Shown piece by piece: positions 25,412-34,321 of a DNA stretch of 64,000 nt. The position numbers and the translations under genes are program-made. The notes beneath the pieces were generated by a model. That model was not told where the DNA came from. It made no database searches and saw nothing but the letters and a program-made list of their open reading frames with translations. Numbering within the stretch: position 1 is the first letter of the stretch; each line of letters starts with the position of its first letter. The DNA is from Lonepinella koalarum (GTDB lineage: Bacteria; Pseudomonadota; Gammaproteobacteria; Enterobacterales; Pasteurellaceae): the NCBI RefSeq assembly GCF_042926695.1, contig NZ_CP170642.1, positions 186,001 to 250,000 of the forward strand. Direction: 5' to 3'.

Positions 25412-26446
25412 TTAAATAGAAGCCAATTCCGTCATTGACCAGCGTGGTTTTACCTCAATCGCTAAATCCGATTGTTCGCCATTTTTTAAGCGTAAAAAGC
25501 CCACGTAAGCGATCATCGCGCCGTTGTCGGTACAAAATTGCGGAGCAGGGTAGAATACTTGCCCTTTGAGTTGTTGCATTAATTGCTGTAAACCTTGGCG
25601 TAATTGCTGGTTAGCACTGACACCACCCGCGATCACTAAGCGATTGTAGCCTGTTTGTGTTAAGGCGCGTTTGCATTTAATCGCTAAAGTATCTACCACT
25701 GAAATTTGAAAAGCATGAGCAATATCAGCTTTGTCTTGTTCGCTCAATTCACCTTGTTGTTTGATTAATTGATTAATCGTATTGGCAGCAGCGGTTTTTA
25801 AGCCAGAAAAACTGAAATCCAAGCCCGGGCGATCGGTCATGGGTTTTGGGAACAAAAAGCGTCCTGCCGTGCTTTTTCCCGCTAAACGAGAAAGTGCTGC
25901 ACCACCCGGATAATCTAAGCCGAGTAATTTTGCTGTTTTATCAAAGGCTTCGCCAGCTGCATCATCAATACTTTCACCTAATAATTGATAGCGACCGACA
26001 CCCTCTACTTGGACGAGTTGGGTGTGACCACCAGAAACCAGTAATGCTACAAAAGGAAACTGCGGTCGATTTTCGGGCAGTTCTAACATGGGGGCGAGTA
26101 AATGTCCCTCCATGTGATGCACACCGATAGCAGGAATATTCCAAGCATAAGCAAGCGAACGAGCAATAGTGGTTCCGACTAATAAGGCACCCACTAAACC
26201 CGGTCCAGCAGTATAAGCAATGCCGTCAATATCTTGCGCGGTTAAATTGGCTTGTTGCAAAGCTTGCTGAATTAAGGGTAAGGTTTTGCGAATATGGTCA
26301 CGAGATGCCAGTTCGGGTACCACACCACCGTAATCCGCATGTAGGGCAATTTGGCTATAAAGTTGATTGGCGATTAAGCCTTGTTGTTCATCATAAATGG
26401 CCACACCCGTTTCATCACAGGAAGTTTCAATGCCTAAAATTTTCAT
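25412..26446 (-). CDS. tsaD: tRNA N6-threonylcarbamoyladenosine synthase subunit TsaD
   Basis: 344 aa ASKHA-fold protein that, with TsaB and TsaE, transfers the threonylcarbamoyl group to A37 of ANN-decoding tRNAs. N-terminal 'ILGIETSCDETGVAIYD' is diagnostic. Metal-binding His111 and His115 lie in 'VHHMEGHLLA', and the ATP-binding 'ALLVSGGHTQLV' and 'VIAGGVSANQQLR' segments are present. It is divergent from rpsU, the same arrangement as in E. coli. Confidence 0.98.
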   Translation of the reverse strand: MKILGIETSCDETGVAIYDEQQGLIANQLYSQIALHADYGGVVPELASRDHIRKTLPLIQQALQQANLTAQDIDGIAYTAGPGLVGALLVGTTIARSLAYAWNIPAIGVHHMEGHLLAPMLELPENRPQFPFVALLVSGGHTQLVQVEGVGRYQLLGESIDDAAGEAFDKTAKLLGLDYPGGAALSRLAGKSTAGRFLFPKPMTDRPGLDFSFSGLKTAAANTINQLIKQQGELSEQDKADIAHAFQISVVDTLAIKCKRALTQTGYNRLVIAGGVSANQQLRQGLQQLMQQLKGQVFYPAPQFCTDNGAMIAYVGFLRLKNGEQSDLAIEVKPRWSMTELASI

Positions 26447-26578
26447 TAAATGCTCTTTATCTTGTTATTCTTCTAAAAATTAAGGGAGATTTTACCGCAC
26501 TTTGGTAAATTTGCACAGAAAAGATCAAATTCAAGCTTTACTTTTAGGGGCAAATTAGATTAAAATTGCGACCTTTAT

Positions 26579-26593
26579 TGAGTAAGTTACTCA
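26579..26593. promoter_or_regulatory. Perfect palindrome upstream of rpsU
   Basis: TGAGTAA, one G, TTACTCA: a perfect 7+7 inverted repeat 57 bases before rpsU. It is too tight for an RNA hairpin and reads better as a DNA-binding site. No LexA-type CTG-N10-CAG box was found here, although E. coli has one at this operon. Confidence 0.4.
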
Positions 26594-26650
26594 GTAATTT
26601 TGCAAAATTAACTAAACTTATTTATCCAATTTTAATAGAGGTGATGGCTT

Positions 26651-26866
26651 ATGCCAGTAATTAAAGTTCGTGAAAACGAATCATTTGACGTTGCATTACG
26701 TCGTTTCAAACGCTCTTGCGAAAAAGCGGGAATCTTAGCAGAAGTACGTGCACGTGAATTCTACGAAAAACCAACAACAATTCGTAAACGTGAAAATATC
26801 TCTCGTGCAAAACGTCACGCGAAACGTGTTGCTCGTGAGAATGCTCGTAACACACGTTTATATTAA
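26651..26866 (+). CDS. rpsU: 30S ribosomal protein S21
   Basis: 71 aa, very basic, exact family length and sequence type ('MPVIKVRENESFDVALRRFKRS'). First gene of the macromolecular synthesis operon rpsU-dnaG-rpoD, which ties together translation, replication and transcription initiation. The ATG follows TAGAGGTGATGG. A terminator or attenuator hairpin follows, so most transcripts should end before dnaG. Confidence 0.99.
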   Translation: MPVIKVRENESFDVALRRFKRSCEKAGILAEVRAREFYEKPTTIRKRENISRAKRHAKRVARENARNTRLY

Positions 26867-26897
26867 TTAGACGTTCTAATTAACATTCGAGTTAAAC

Positions 26898-26930
26898 AAA
26901 CCGTGAAACCTGCAGGAATCACGGTTTTGT
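26898..26930 (+). terminator. Attenuator between rpsU and dnaG
   Basis: AAACCGTGA (26898-26906) and TCACGGTTT (26919-26927) form a perfect 9-bp stem with a 12-base loop, followed by TGTT. A terminator at this place is known in the E. coli operon, where it keeps primase levels low. Confidence 0.8.
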
Positions 26931-26969
26931 TCCTTTAATTGTTGACTTTCTCCTTTATAAGGATTCACT

Positions 26970-28724
26970 ATGGCGGGTTTAGTTCCACGTTCGTTTATTA
27001 ATGATATTATTGCGAAAGCGGATATTGTTGATGTGGTAAATTCAAGAGTGAAATTAAAAAAAGCAGGAACCAACAATTATCAGGCTTGTTGTCCATTTCA
27101 TCACGAAAAAACACCGTCTTTTACGGTGAGTAAAACCAAGCAATTCTATCATTGTTTCGGCTGTGGTGCGCACGGTAATGTTCTTAGTTTTTTAATGGAA
27201 TATGATAAACTTGAGTTTGTCGAAGCGATAGAAGAATTGGCAGGTATGCTTGGGTTAGATGTGCCAAGAGAAGAAAGTCGTCAATCGGATAAGCCCTATG
27301 TCAATTACCAAACTAAGAAAAATCTGTATGAATTGATGCAAGATATTACCACCCTTTATCAGCAACAATTGCTGCAATCTCAGCCGGCGCAAGATTATTT
27401 GCAACAACGTGGTTTGTCAGATGAAATTATTCAACGTTTTTCCATTGGTTTTGTGCCAGACAGTTATGATTTAGTGGTTCGTCAATTTGGCAAAAATAAG
27501 GAAGAACAAGAACGGTTATTTTCTTTAGGTATGGTAAAACGAAGCGAACGTGGTACGATGTACGATACGTTTCGTCATCGCGTGATGTTTCCGATTCGTG
27601 ATCGGCGTGGGCGAGTGATTGCTTTTGGGGGGCGAGTGATGGGTGACGACATGCCAAAATATCTTAATTCGCCTGATACTGTAACTTACCATAAAGGCAA
27701 TGAACTGTATGGGTTATTTGAAGCCCTGCAAGTAAATGATAGTCCAGAAAAGTTATTGGTGGTGGAAGGTTATATGGATGTGGTGGCATTGGCTCAATTT
27801 GGGGTGGACTATGCGGTAGCCTCACTGGGAACGGCAACTACACCAGAACAAATTAACCAACTTTTTCGCACTACAGAGCAGGTTGTTTGTTGTTATGATG
27901 GCGATCGTGCTGGACGTTCTGCCGCATGGCGAGCCTTAGAAAATGCCTTACCTTATTTAGAAGATGGACGTCAGTTGAAATTTGTATTTTTACCTGATGG
28001 AGAAGATCCTGATAGCTACATTCGTCAATATGGTAAACTACAATTTGAAGACTATTTACAACAGGCTCAATCCTTGAGTGATTTTTTATTTGATCATTTA
28101 TTGAAAGACGTAAAATTAGAAACTAAGGAAGGGAAAAGCAAGTTAGCTGCCTTGGCGGTACCGTTAATTGGACGTATTCCGGGGAATATGTTACGCATTT
28201 ATTTACGTAATATGTTGGCAAGTAAATTAGGTATTATTGATCCTAATCAAATTGAGTTGTTATTACCGAATTCATCACGACGTCATGAAAGTGCGGTGAA
28301 AAAAATGCCAGAAGTTAAGCGCACACCAATGCGATTGTTGATTGCCTTATTGTTGCAAAATCCAAAACTCGCCCTTGAATTTGATTATGATGCATCATCC
28401 TTAGCCAGTTTAAATGAACCGGGGTTAGCATTATTTGATAAATTAACCGCACTTTGTCGTAACAATGTGGGAATTACCTTAGGGCAAATTCTTGAATATT
28501 TTCGTGATACGGAAGACTACAAGCCCCTTGAAATTTTAGCGACTTGGGATCATTTAATAGAAGAAGAACATATCAGTACGACCTATATTGAAACCTACAA
28601 TTTTTTATTAGTACAAATTGTTGAGCGTAGAATTGAACAACTCATCGCCCAAGATCGTACTGACGGTTTAGATGGAGCTGAAAAACAAGAACTTGCACAT
28701 TTATTAACGGTACGTGCGAAATAA
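26970..28724 (+). CDS. dnaG: DNA primase
   Basis: 584 aa. Makes RNA primers at the replication fork. The N-terminal CHC2 zinc domain shows 'CCPFHHEKTPSF' and 'CFGCGAHGNVL'. The TOPRIM catalytic core follows ('VVEGYMDVVALAQFG' with the acidic Glu, and 'CYDGDRAGRSAAWRA' with Asp-x-Asp), and then a C-terminal helicase-interaction domain. The ATG follows CCTTTATAAGGA. It is second in the rpsU-dnaG-rpoD operon. An uptake signal (AAGTGCGGT) lies inside the linker before the C-terminal domain. Confidence 0.98.
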   Translation: MAGLVPRSFINDIIAKADIVDVVNSRVKLKKAGTNNYQACCPFHHEKTPSFTVSKTKQFYHCFGCGAHGNVLSFLMEYDKLEFVEAIEELAGMLGLDVPREESRQSDKPYVNYQTKKNLYELMQDITTLYQQQLLQSQPAQDYLQQRGLSDEIIQRFSIGFVPDSYDLVVRQFGKNKEEQERLFSLGMVKRSERGTMYDTFRHRVMFPIRDRRGRVIAFGGRVMGDDMPKYLNSPDTVTYHKGNELYGLFEALQVNDSPEKLLVVEGYMDVVALAQFGVDYAVASLGTATTPEQINQLFRTTEQVVCCYDGDRAGRSAAWRALENALPYLEDGRQLKFVFLPDGEDPDSYIRQYGKLQFEDYLQQAQSLSDFLFDHLLKDVKLETKEGKSKLAALAVPLIGRIPGNMLRIYLRNMLASKLGIIDPNQIELLLPNSSRRHESAVKKMPEVKRTPMRLLIALLLQNPKLALEFDYDASSLASLNEPGLALFDKLTALCRNNVGITLGQILEYFRDTEDYKPLEILATWDHLIEEEHISTTYIETYNFLLVQIVERRIEQLIAQDRTDGLDGAEKQELAHLLTVRAK

Positions 28725-28804
28725 ATAATAGTGAAATAGTCATAACAGTGATAAAATTTAATCCATTTTATCTTAACCAATCAAAAGTAAAGGCGGAGCC
28801 ATTT

Positions 28805-30673
28805 ATGGAGCAAAATCCACAATCACAATTAAAATTGTTAATCGCCCAAGGGAAAGAACAGGGCTATTTAACCTTTGCTGAGGTCAACGATCATCTTCCT
28901 GAAGAACTCGTTGATGCGGATCAGATTGAAGATATTATTCAAATGATCAATGACATGGGGATCCAAGTGCTAGAAACCGCACCAGATGCTGATGATCTTA
29001 TTTTGAATGAACATATTGATAATATTAATGATGATGTGGTGGAAGAAGCGACCCAAGTGTTATCAAGCGTGGAAGCGGAATTAGGTCGTACCACTGATCC
29101 TGTGCGTATGTATATGCGAGAAATGGGAAGCGTAGAATTGCTTACTCGTGAAGGCGAAATTGATATTGCCAAACGCATTGAAGATGGCATTAATGAAGTA
29201 CAGAATGCGGTAGCGGAATATCCGGAATCGTTAACCTATCTGTTAGAACAATATGAAAAAGTCGAAGAAGGTTCGGTTCGTTTAGTGGATTTAATTACCG
29301 GTTTTGTTGATCCAAATGTGCTGGAAGAAGAAAGTATTGATGACATTGATGCGCTTGTTGATGATGAAGATGAAGACGCGGAGACAGAGGTTGCAGATGT
29401 GGATCTAGATGATGAAGATGAGGAAGAAGAAACCGAATCTAGCTCTGATGACAGTGATAATGCTATTGATCCCGAAGTGGCAAGAGAAAAATTTGCCACC
29501 TTAAAAGCACAGCATATTAAAGTTTTAGGGTTAATTGAAAAACATGGACGTACCCATAAAAAAGTGCGTAATGAGATTCAAGCATTATCCGATATTTTTG
29601 TACAATTCCGTTTGGTACCCCGTCAATTTGATTTATTGGTCATGTCAATTCGAGATATGATGAAACGTGTGCGTAAAGAAGAACGCCAAATTCAACGTTG
29701 GGTGGTGGATTATGCCAAAATGCCAAGAGATGATTTTGTCAAAGTCTTTGTCGGCAAAGAAAATACAGATGCTTGGTTAGTTAAAATCTTAGAGAGTAAG
29801 AAAACTTATGTACCGAAATTAGCCGAATATGCCGATAATATTCGCGAATCTATTGCTAGATTACAACAAATTGAGCAAGAAACCAGACTGACTATTCCAC
29901 AAATTCGTGAAATTAGTGATCGGGTGGCGCAAGGGGAATTAAAAGCTCGCCGAGCTAAAAAAGAAATGGTGGAAGCTAACTTACGTTTAGTGATCTCAAT
30001 TGCCAAAAAATATACCAATCGTGGTTTGCAATTCCTTGATTTAATTCAAGAAGGTAACATCGGTTTAATGAAAGCGGTGGATAAATTTGAATATCGTCGT
30101 GGTTATAAATTTTCGACCTATGCTACATGGTGGATTCGTCAGGCGATTACACGTTCTATTGCCGATCAAGCTCGTACTATTCGTATCCCTGTACATATGA
30201 TTGAAACCATTAATAAATTAAACCGCATTTCACGTCAAATGTTACAAGAAATGGGACGAGAAGCTACACCAGAAGAATTGGCAGAACGTATGGGGATGCC
30301 AGAAGATAAAATTCGTAAAGTGTTGAAAATTGCTAAAGAGCCGATTTCTATGGAAACCCCGATCGGTGATGATGACGATTCACATTTAGGTGATTTTATT
30401 GAAGATAGCACCCTTGAGTTACCATTAGACAGTGCAACAGCACAAAGTTTACGTGCCGCAACCCATGAAGTATTAGAAGGTTTAACCCCAAGAGAATCTA
30501 AAGTATTACGTATGCGTTTTGGGATTGATATGAACACTGATCATACCCTTGAAGAAGTGGGTAAACAATTTGATGTTACCCGTGAACGTATTCGTCAAAT
30601 TGAAGCCAAAGCATTGCGTAAACTACGTCACCCAAGCCGTTCGGAAACCTTGCGAAGTTTCTTAGATGAGTAG
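28805..30673 (+). CDS. rpoD: RNA polymerase sigma factor RpoD (sigma-70)
   Basis: 622 aa housekeeping sigma factor. Regions in order: 1.1 at the N-terminus (LKLLIAQGKEQGYLTFAEV), 1.2 ('TDPVRMYMREMG'), a non-conserved acidic stretch (about residues 180-230, rich in D and E), 2 ('FLDLIQEGNIGLMKAVDKF' and 'YKFSTYATWWIRQAI'), 3, and 4 ('DHTLEEVGKQFDVTRERIRQIEAKAL', the -35-binding helix-turn-helix). The start at 28805 follows AAGGCGGAG and is preferred over an in-frame ATG at 28748. Last gene of the operon. Confidence 0.99.
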   Translation: MEQNPQSQLKLLIAQGKEQGYLTFAEVNDHLPEELVDADQIEDIIQMINDMGIQVLETAPDADDLILNEHIDNINDDVVEEATQVLSSVEAELGRTTDPVRMYMREMGSVELLTREGEIDIAKRIEDGINEVQNAVAEYPESLTYLLEQYEKVEEGSVRLVDLITGFVDPNVLEEESIDDIDALVDDEDEDAETEVADVDLDDEDEEEETESSSDDSDNAIDPEVAREKFATLKAQHIKVLGLIEKHGRTHKKVRNEIQALSDIFVQFRLVPRQFDLLVMSIRDMMKRVRKEERQIQRWVVDYAKMPRDDFVKVFVGKENTDAWLVKILESKKTYVPKLAEYADNIRESIARLQQIEQETRLTIPQIREISDRVAQGELKARRAKKEMVEANLRLVISIAKKYTNRGLQFLDLIQEGNIGLMKAVDKFEYRRGYKFSTYATWWIRQAITRSIADQARTIRIPVHMIETINKLNRISRQMLQEMGREATPEELAERMGMPEDKIRKVLKIAKEPISMETPIGDDDDSHLGDFIEDSTLELPLDSATAQSLRAATHEVLEGLTPRESKVLRMRFGIDMNTDHTLEEVGKQFDVTRERIRQIEAKALRKLRHPSRSETLRSFLDE

Positions 30674-30686
30674 GTGTATATGCCCT

Positions 30687-30804
30687 GCACTAGCGTACAG
30701 GGCTAGGCATGGTGACGATGCTCGGCATCTTTATATGATGAAATAATTGATCTAGAGCTATGGAATAGCAATATTATGCCTAACCTCGTACGTAAGTGCG
30801 GGGT
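30687..30804. repeat. Dispersed intergenic repeat, copy 2
   Basis: Aligns with 61561-61664. The left block (30687-30728, GCACTAGCGTAC... to ...CTCGGCAT) and the right terminator core (30781-30804) are conserved; the middle differs. It lies in the 350-base space between rpoD and pnp. Confidence 0.6.
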
Positions 30805-30809
30805 TTTTA
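30781..30809 (+). terminator. Terminator after rpoD (repeat core, copy 2)
   Basis: Same GTAA-loop hairpin as after the Opa-like gene, with one change (CCTCG for CCCCG, pairing as T-G), followed by TTTTT. Confidence 0.85.
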
Positions 30810-30810
30810 T

Positions 30811-31023
30811 CTATTATTTTGTGATTTATATAAATAAAATTACTATTAGGCGTTAAAAGGTTGTATAATGACCAACGCTTTTTTGTATCCGTTTTAGCGT
30901 GCGGCTATCAAAAATATTTTGCTGATAGGATAGACAAAGAATGTTTTTGCTAGTCGCAAATTTGGAACAAGAAAGCAATGTTTGGGGACAATCCCTGTAT
31001 GAGAAAATAAAAAGGAAAACATT
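30811..31023 (+). promoter_or_regulatory. Leader region of pnp
   Basis: No gene is seen here. CTATCA (30905-30910) can pair with TGATAG (30923-30928). In E. coli the pnp leader forms a stem cut by RNase III for autoregulation; a comparable function is possible but cannot be shown from this small stem. A ribosome site AAAAGGAAAA precedes the GTG start. Confidence 0.35.
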
Positions 31024-33162
31024 GTGAATCCAGTAGTGAAACAATTTAAATACGGTCAACATACCGTAACACTTGAAACTGGCGCTATTGCACGTCAAGC
31101 AACGGCAGCAGTGATGGCAAGTATGGACGATACCACCGTGTTCGTCACAGTGGTAGCAAAAAAAGAGGTTAAAGAGGGGCAGGATTTCTTCCCATTAACC
31201 GTGGATTATCAAGAGCGTACTTATGCTGCCGGTAAAATTCCGGGCGGATTCTTTAAACGTGAAGGTCGTCCATCTGAGGGTGAAACCTTAATTGCTCGTT
31301 TAATTGACCGTCCACTTAGACCATTATTCCCAGAAGGTTTTTTAAACGAAATTCAAATTATCGCCACCGTCGTTTCAGTTAATCCGCAAATCAGCCCTGA
31401 TTTAGTGGCAGTAATTGGGGCATCAGCTGCATTATCCTTATCTGGCGTCCCTTTCAATGGACCGATTGGCGCTGCTCGTGTGGGTTTTATTGATGATCAA
31501 TTCGTGTTGAATCCAACCATGGCAGAACAAAAACACAGCCGTTTAGATTTAGTGGTCGCAGGGACAGAGAAAGCCGTATTAATGGTGGAATCGGAAGCGG
31601 ATATATTAAGTGAAGAACAAATGTTAGCCGCAGTGGTATTCGGTCATCAACAACAACAAGTGGTAGTTGAAGCGATTAAAGAATTTGCTCAAGAAGCGGG
31701 TAAACCACGTTGGGATTGGGTTGCGCCTGAGCCAAATACTGCATTAATTAATAAAGTAAAATCTTTAGCCGCAGACCGTTTAGGTGATGCTTATCGCATT
31801 ACTGAAAAACAAGTACGTTATGAACAAATCGATGCGATTAAAGCTGATGTGATTGCTCAAATTAGCGCAGAAACGGTTGAGGGCGAAGAGATCAGTGAAG
31901 GTAAAATTATTGATATTTTCACCGCACTTGAAAGCCAAATCGTGCGTGGACGTATTATCGCAGGCGAACCACGCATTGATGGTCGTACTGTTGATACCGT
32001 GCGTGCCTTAGATATTTGTACTGGCGTGTTACCACGTACCCATGGTTCTGCAATTTTCACCCGTGGTGAAACCCAAGCGTTAGCAGTGACAACATTAGGT
32101 ACTGAGCGTGATGCACAAATCTTAGATGAATTAACCGGTGAGCGTCAAGATAACTTCTTATTCCACTACAATTTTCCTCCATATTCCGTGGGTGAAACAG
32201 GGCGTGTAGGTTCACCAAAACGCCGTGAAATTGGTCATGGTCGTTTGGCAAAACGTGGTGTGGCTGCAGTGATGCCAAGTATTACGGAATTCCCTTATGT
32301 GGTGCGTGTGGTGTCTGAAATTACCGAATCTAACGGTTCATCTTCGATGGCTTCCGTTTGTGGTGCTTCCCTTGCGTTAATGGATGCAGGGGTGCCAATT
32401 AAAGCAGCGGTAGCAGGGATTGCTATGGGGTTAGTCAAAGAAGACGACAAATTTGTGGTGCTGTCTGATATTTTAGGTGATGAAGATCACTTGGGTGATA
32501 TGGACTTCAAAGTCGCGGGGACGCGTCAAGGGGTAACCGCCTTACAAATGGACATCAAAATTGAAGGCATTACCGCTGAAATTATGCAAATTGCCTTAAA
32601 TCAAGCCAAAAGTGCTAGAATGCATATTTTAGGTGTGATGGAACAAGCGATTGCTGCACCACGTGAAGAAATCTCTGATTTTGCGCCACGCATTTATACC
32701 ATGAAAATTGATCCGAAGAAAATTAAAGACGTGATTGGTAAAGGTGGTGCGGTGATTCGTTCGTTAACCGAAGAAACCGGTACATCTATTGATATTGATG
32801 ATGATGGTACGGTGAAAATTGCCGCTGTTGATGGCAATGCCGTGAAAGTCGTGATGGCTCGTATTGAAGATATTACGGCTGAAGTGGTCGCCGGTGAAAT
32901 TTACAAAGGTAAAGTTACCCGTCTTGCTGACTTTGGTGCATTTGTGTCAATTCTTGGTGGTAAAGAAGGTTTAGTGCATATTTCTCAAATTGCGGAAGAG
33001 CGTGTTGAGAAAGTGACAGATTACCTATCTTTAGGTCAGGAAGTGCAAGTGAAAGTGGTGGAAATTGATCGTCAGGGTCGAATTCGTTTAACCATGAAAG
33101 ATCTTGTTGGAAAGCAAGAAAATGTTGAACAAGCTGAGCAAGTCGCTGTTGAACAAGAATAA
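31024..33162 (+). CDS. pnp: Polyribonucleotide nucleotidyltransferase
   Basis: 712 aa phosphorolytic 3'-5' exoribonuclease (PNPase). Two RNase PH domains are present ('DRPLRPLFPEGFLNEIQII' and 'ILDELTGERQDNFLFHYNFPPYSVGE'), followed by the KH domain ('IKDVIGKGGAVIRSL') and the S1 domain ('YKGKVTRLADFGAFVSILGG'). It starts with GTG, which is usual for tightly regulated pnp genes. nlpI and deaD follow, the conserved degradosome-linked order; rpsO is not upstream as it is in E. coli. Confidence 0.98.
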   Translation: MNPVVKQFKYGQHTVTLETGAIARQATAAVMASMDDTTVFVTVVAKKEVKEGQDFFPLTVDYQERTYAAGKIPGGFFKREGRPSEGETLIARLIDRPLRPLFPEGFLNEIQIIATVVSVNPQISPDLVAVIGASAALSLSGVPFNGPIGAARVGFIDDQFVLNPTMAEQKHSRLDLVVAGTEKAVLMVESEADILSEEQMLAAVVFGHQQQQVVVEAIKEFAQEAGKPRWDWVAPEPNTALINKVKSLAADRLGDAYRITEKQVRYEQIDAIKADVIAQISAETVEGEEISEGKIIDIFTALESQIVRGRIIAGEPRIDGRTVDTVRALDICTGVLPRTHGSAIFTRGETQALAVTTLGTERDAQILDELTGERQDNFLFHYNFPPYSVGETGRVGSPKRREIGHGRLAKRGVAAVMPSITEFPYVVRVVSEITESNGSSSMASVCGASLALMDAGVPIKAAVAGIAMGLVKEDDKFVVLSDILGDEDHLGDMDFKVAGTRQGVTALQMDIKIEGITAEIMQIALNQAKSARMHILGVMEQAIAAPREEISDFAPRIYTMKIDPKKIKDVIGKGGAVIRSLTEETGTSIDIDDDGTVKIAAVDGNAVKVVMARIEDITAEVVAGEIYKGKVTRLADFGAFVSILGGKEGLVHISQIAEERVEKVTDYLSLGQEVQVKVVEIDRQGRIRLTMKDLVGKQENVEQAEQVAVEQE

Positions 33163-33176
33163 TTTGTAAAATATTG

Positions 33177-33210
33177 ACCGCACTTTATGCTTTAGTACTT
33201 AAAGTGCGGT
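33177..33210. terminator. Paired uptake signals after pnp
   Basis: ACCGCACTTT (33177-33186) and AAAGTGCGGT (33201-33210) are exact reverse complements with a 14-base loop, followed by TTATTTCT. Confidence 0.8.
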
Positions 33211-33252
33211 TTATTTCTCACAATTTTTTGTCTAATGAAGGCATTATAGGCA

Positions 33253-34200
33253 ATGGTATTGCTAAAAAGGTTAGTTGGAAACAGCAGAGTACTGCTGAAT
33301 TTTCTTTTTGTTGTTGTGTTAACAGGCTGTGTTAATAGCACGAGCGGTGTATTTGTAACAAAAAATAAAGTGACCTTGGCGGAGCAATATCCAAATATTC
33401 ACTTTGAACAAGAAGTGATGATTGCTCGGATTAGCCAAATGTTAATTATTGGACAACTATCGCAAGACGAACGTGCAAGTTTACATTTTGAACGTGGCGT
33501 ACTTTACGATAGCTTAGGGCTTTGGGGATTGGCTCGTTATGATTTCACCCAAACCCTTGCACTGCAACCTAAAACGGCGGCAGTTTACAATTATTTAGGT
33601 TTATATTCTTTATTAGATGAAGATTATGATATGGCGTTGGAAGCGTTCAACGTGGTATTTGAGTTAGATCCAAATTATGAATATACCTATTTAAACCGCG
33701 GTTTAGATTTTTATTACACTGCACGTTATAACCTAGCACAGCAGGATTTTTTGAAGTTCTACCATGCTGATATAAAAGATCCGTATCGCATACTTTGGTT
33801 ATACTTAAATGAGCTTAAATTTAAACCTGAAGAAGCAAAACAGCATTTGGCGCAGCGAGCGACACAGCTTTCTACCGAATACTGGGGGACTTTTATTGTT
33901 CAATATTATTTGGGCAAACTTTCAGAACAAGATTTATTAGATAAGGCGCAGGTCTTTGTGGATCCGCAATCTTCAGAGTATGCGGAAATCTTGACTGAAA
34001 CTTATTTTTATCTAGCAAAACAAAAACTCAATACTGGCAATTTGAGTGAGGCGGAAACCTTATTTAAATTGGCATTGGCAAATCAGGTGTATAATTTCGT
34101 TGAGTATCGTTTTGCATTGTTTGAATTGGCTAAGTTGAAAGATATGCAAGCCAGCGAGCAAAACAACGTAGTTACACAAAATGATACAAATAAAAAATAA
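33253..34200 (+). CDS. nlpI: NlpI-like TPR lipoprotein
   Basis: 315 aa. The signal peptide ends in a lipobox, 'VVVLTGC', so the protein is lipid-anchored, probably to the outer membrane. Three or more TPR units follow ('ERGVLYDSLGLWGLARYDFTQTL', 'AAVYNYLGLYSLLDEDYDMALEAF', 'EYTYLNRGLDFYYTARYNLAQQ'). NlpI in E. coli is an adaptor that brings peptidoglycan hydrolases such as MepS to the protease Prc. Placement just after pnp and before deaD is conserved and supports the name. Confidence 0.9.
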   Translation: MVLLKRLVGNSRVLLNFLFVVVLTGCVNSTSGVFVTKNKVTLAEQYPNIHFEQEVMIARISQMLIIGQLSQDERASLHFERGVLYDSLGLWGLARYDFTQTLALQPKTAAVYNYLGLYSLLDEDYDMALEAFNVVFELDPNYEYTYLNRGLDFYYTARYNLAQQDFLKFYHADIKDPYRILWLYLNELKFKPEEAKQHLAQRATQLSTEYWGTFIVQYYLGKLSEQDLLDKAQVFVDPQSSEYAEILTETYFYLAKQKLNTGNLSEAETLFKLALANQVYNFVEYRFALFELAKLKDMQASEQNNVVTQNDTNKK

Positions 34201-34279
34201 TCGTAAAAGTGCGATGTTTTTTTCTGTTATTTTTGCGCTAATTTAATTATACAAACTGAAAGCTGATTGAGCTTTCCTA

Positions 34280-34292
34280 GGGTCAAAGACCC
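34280..34292. repeat. Small hairpin in the deaD leader
   Basis: GGGTC (34280-34284), AAA, GACCC (34288-34292), 30 bases before the deaD start. It may affect translation of deaD in the cold; this is only inferred from its position. Confidence 0.35.
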
Positions 34293-34321
34293 CTAACAAA
34301 TAGAATAATTCGAGTATTTTA

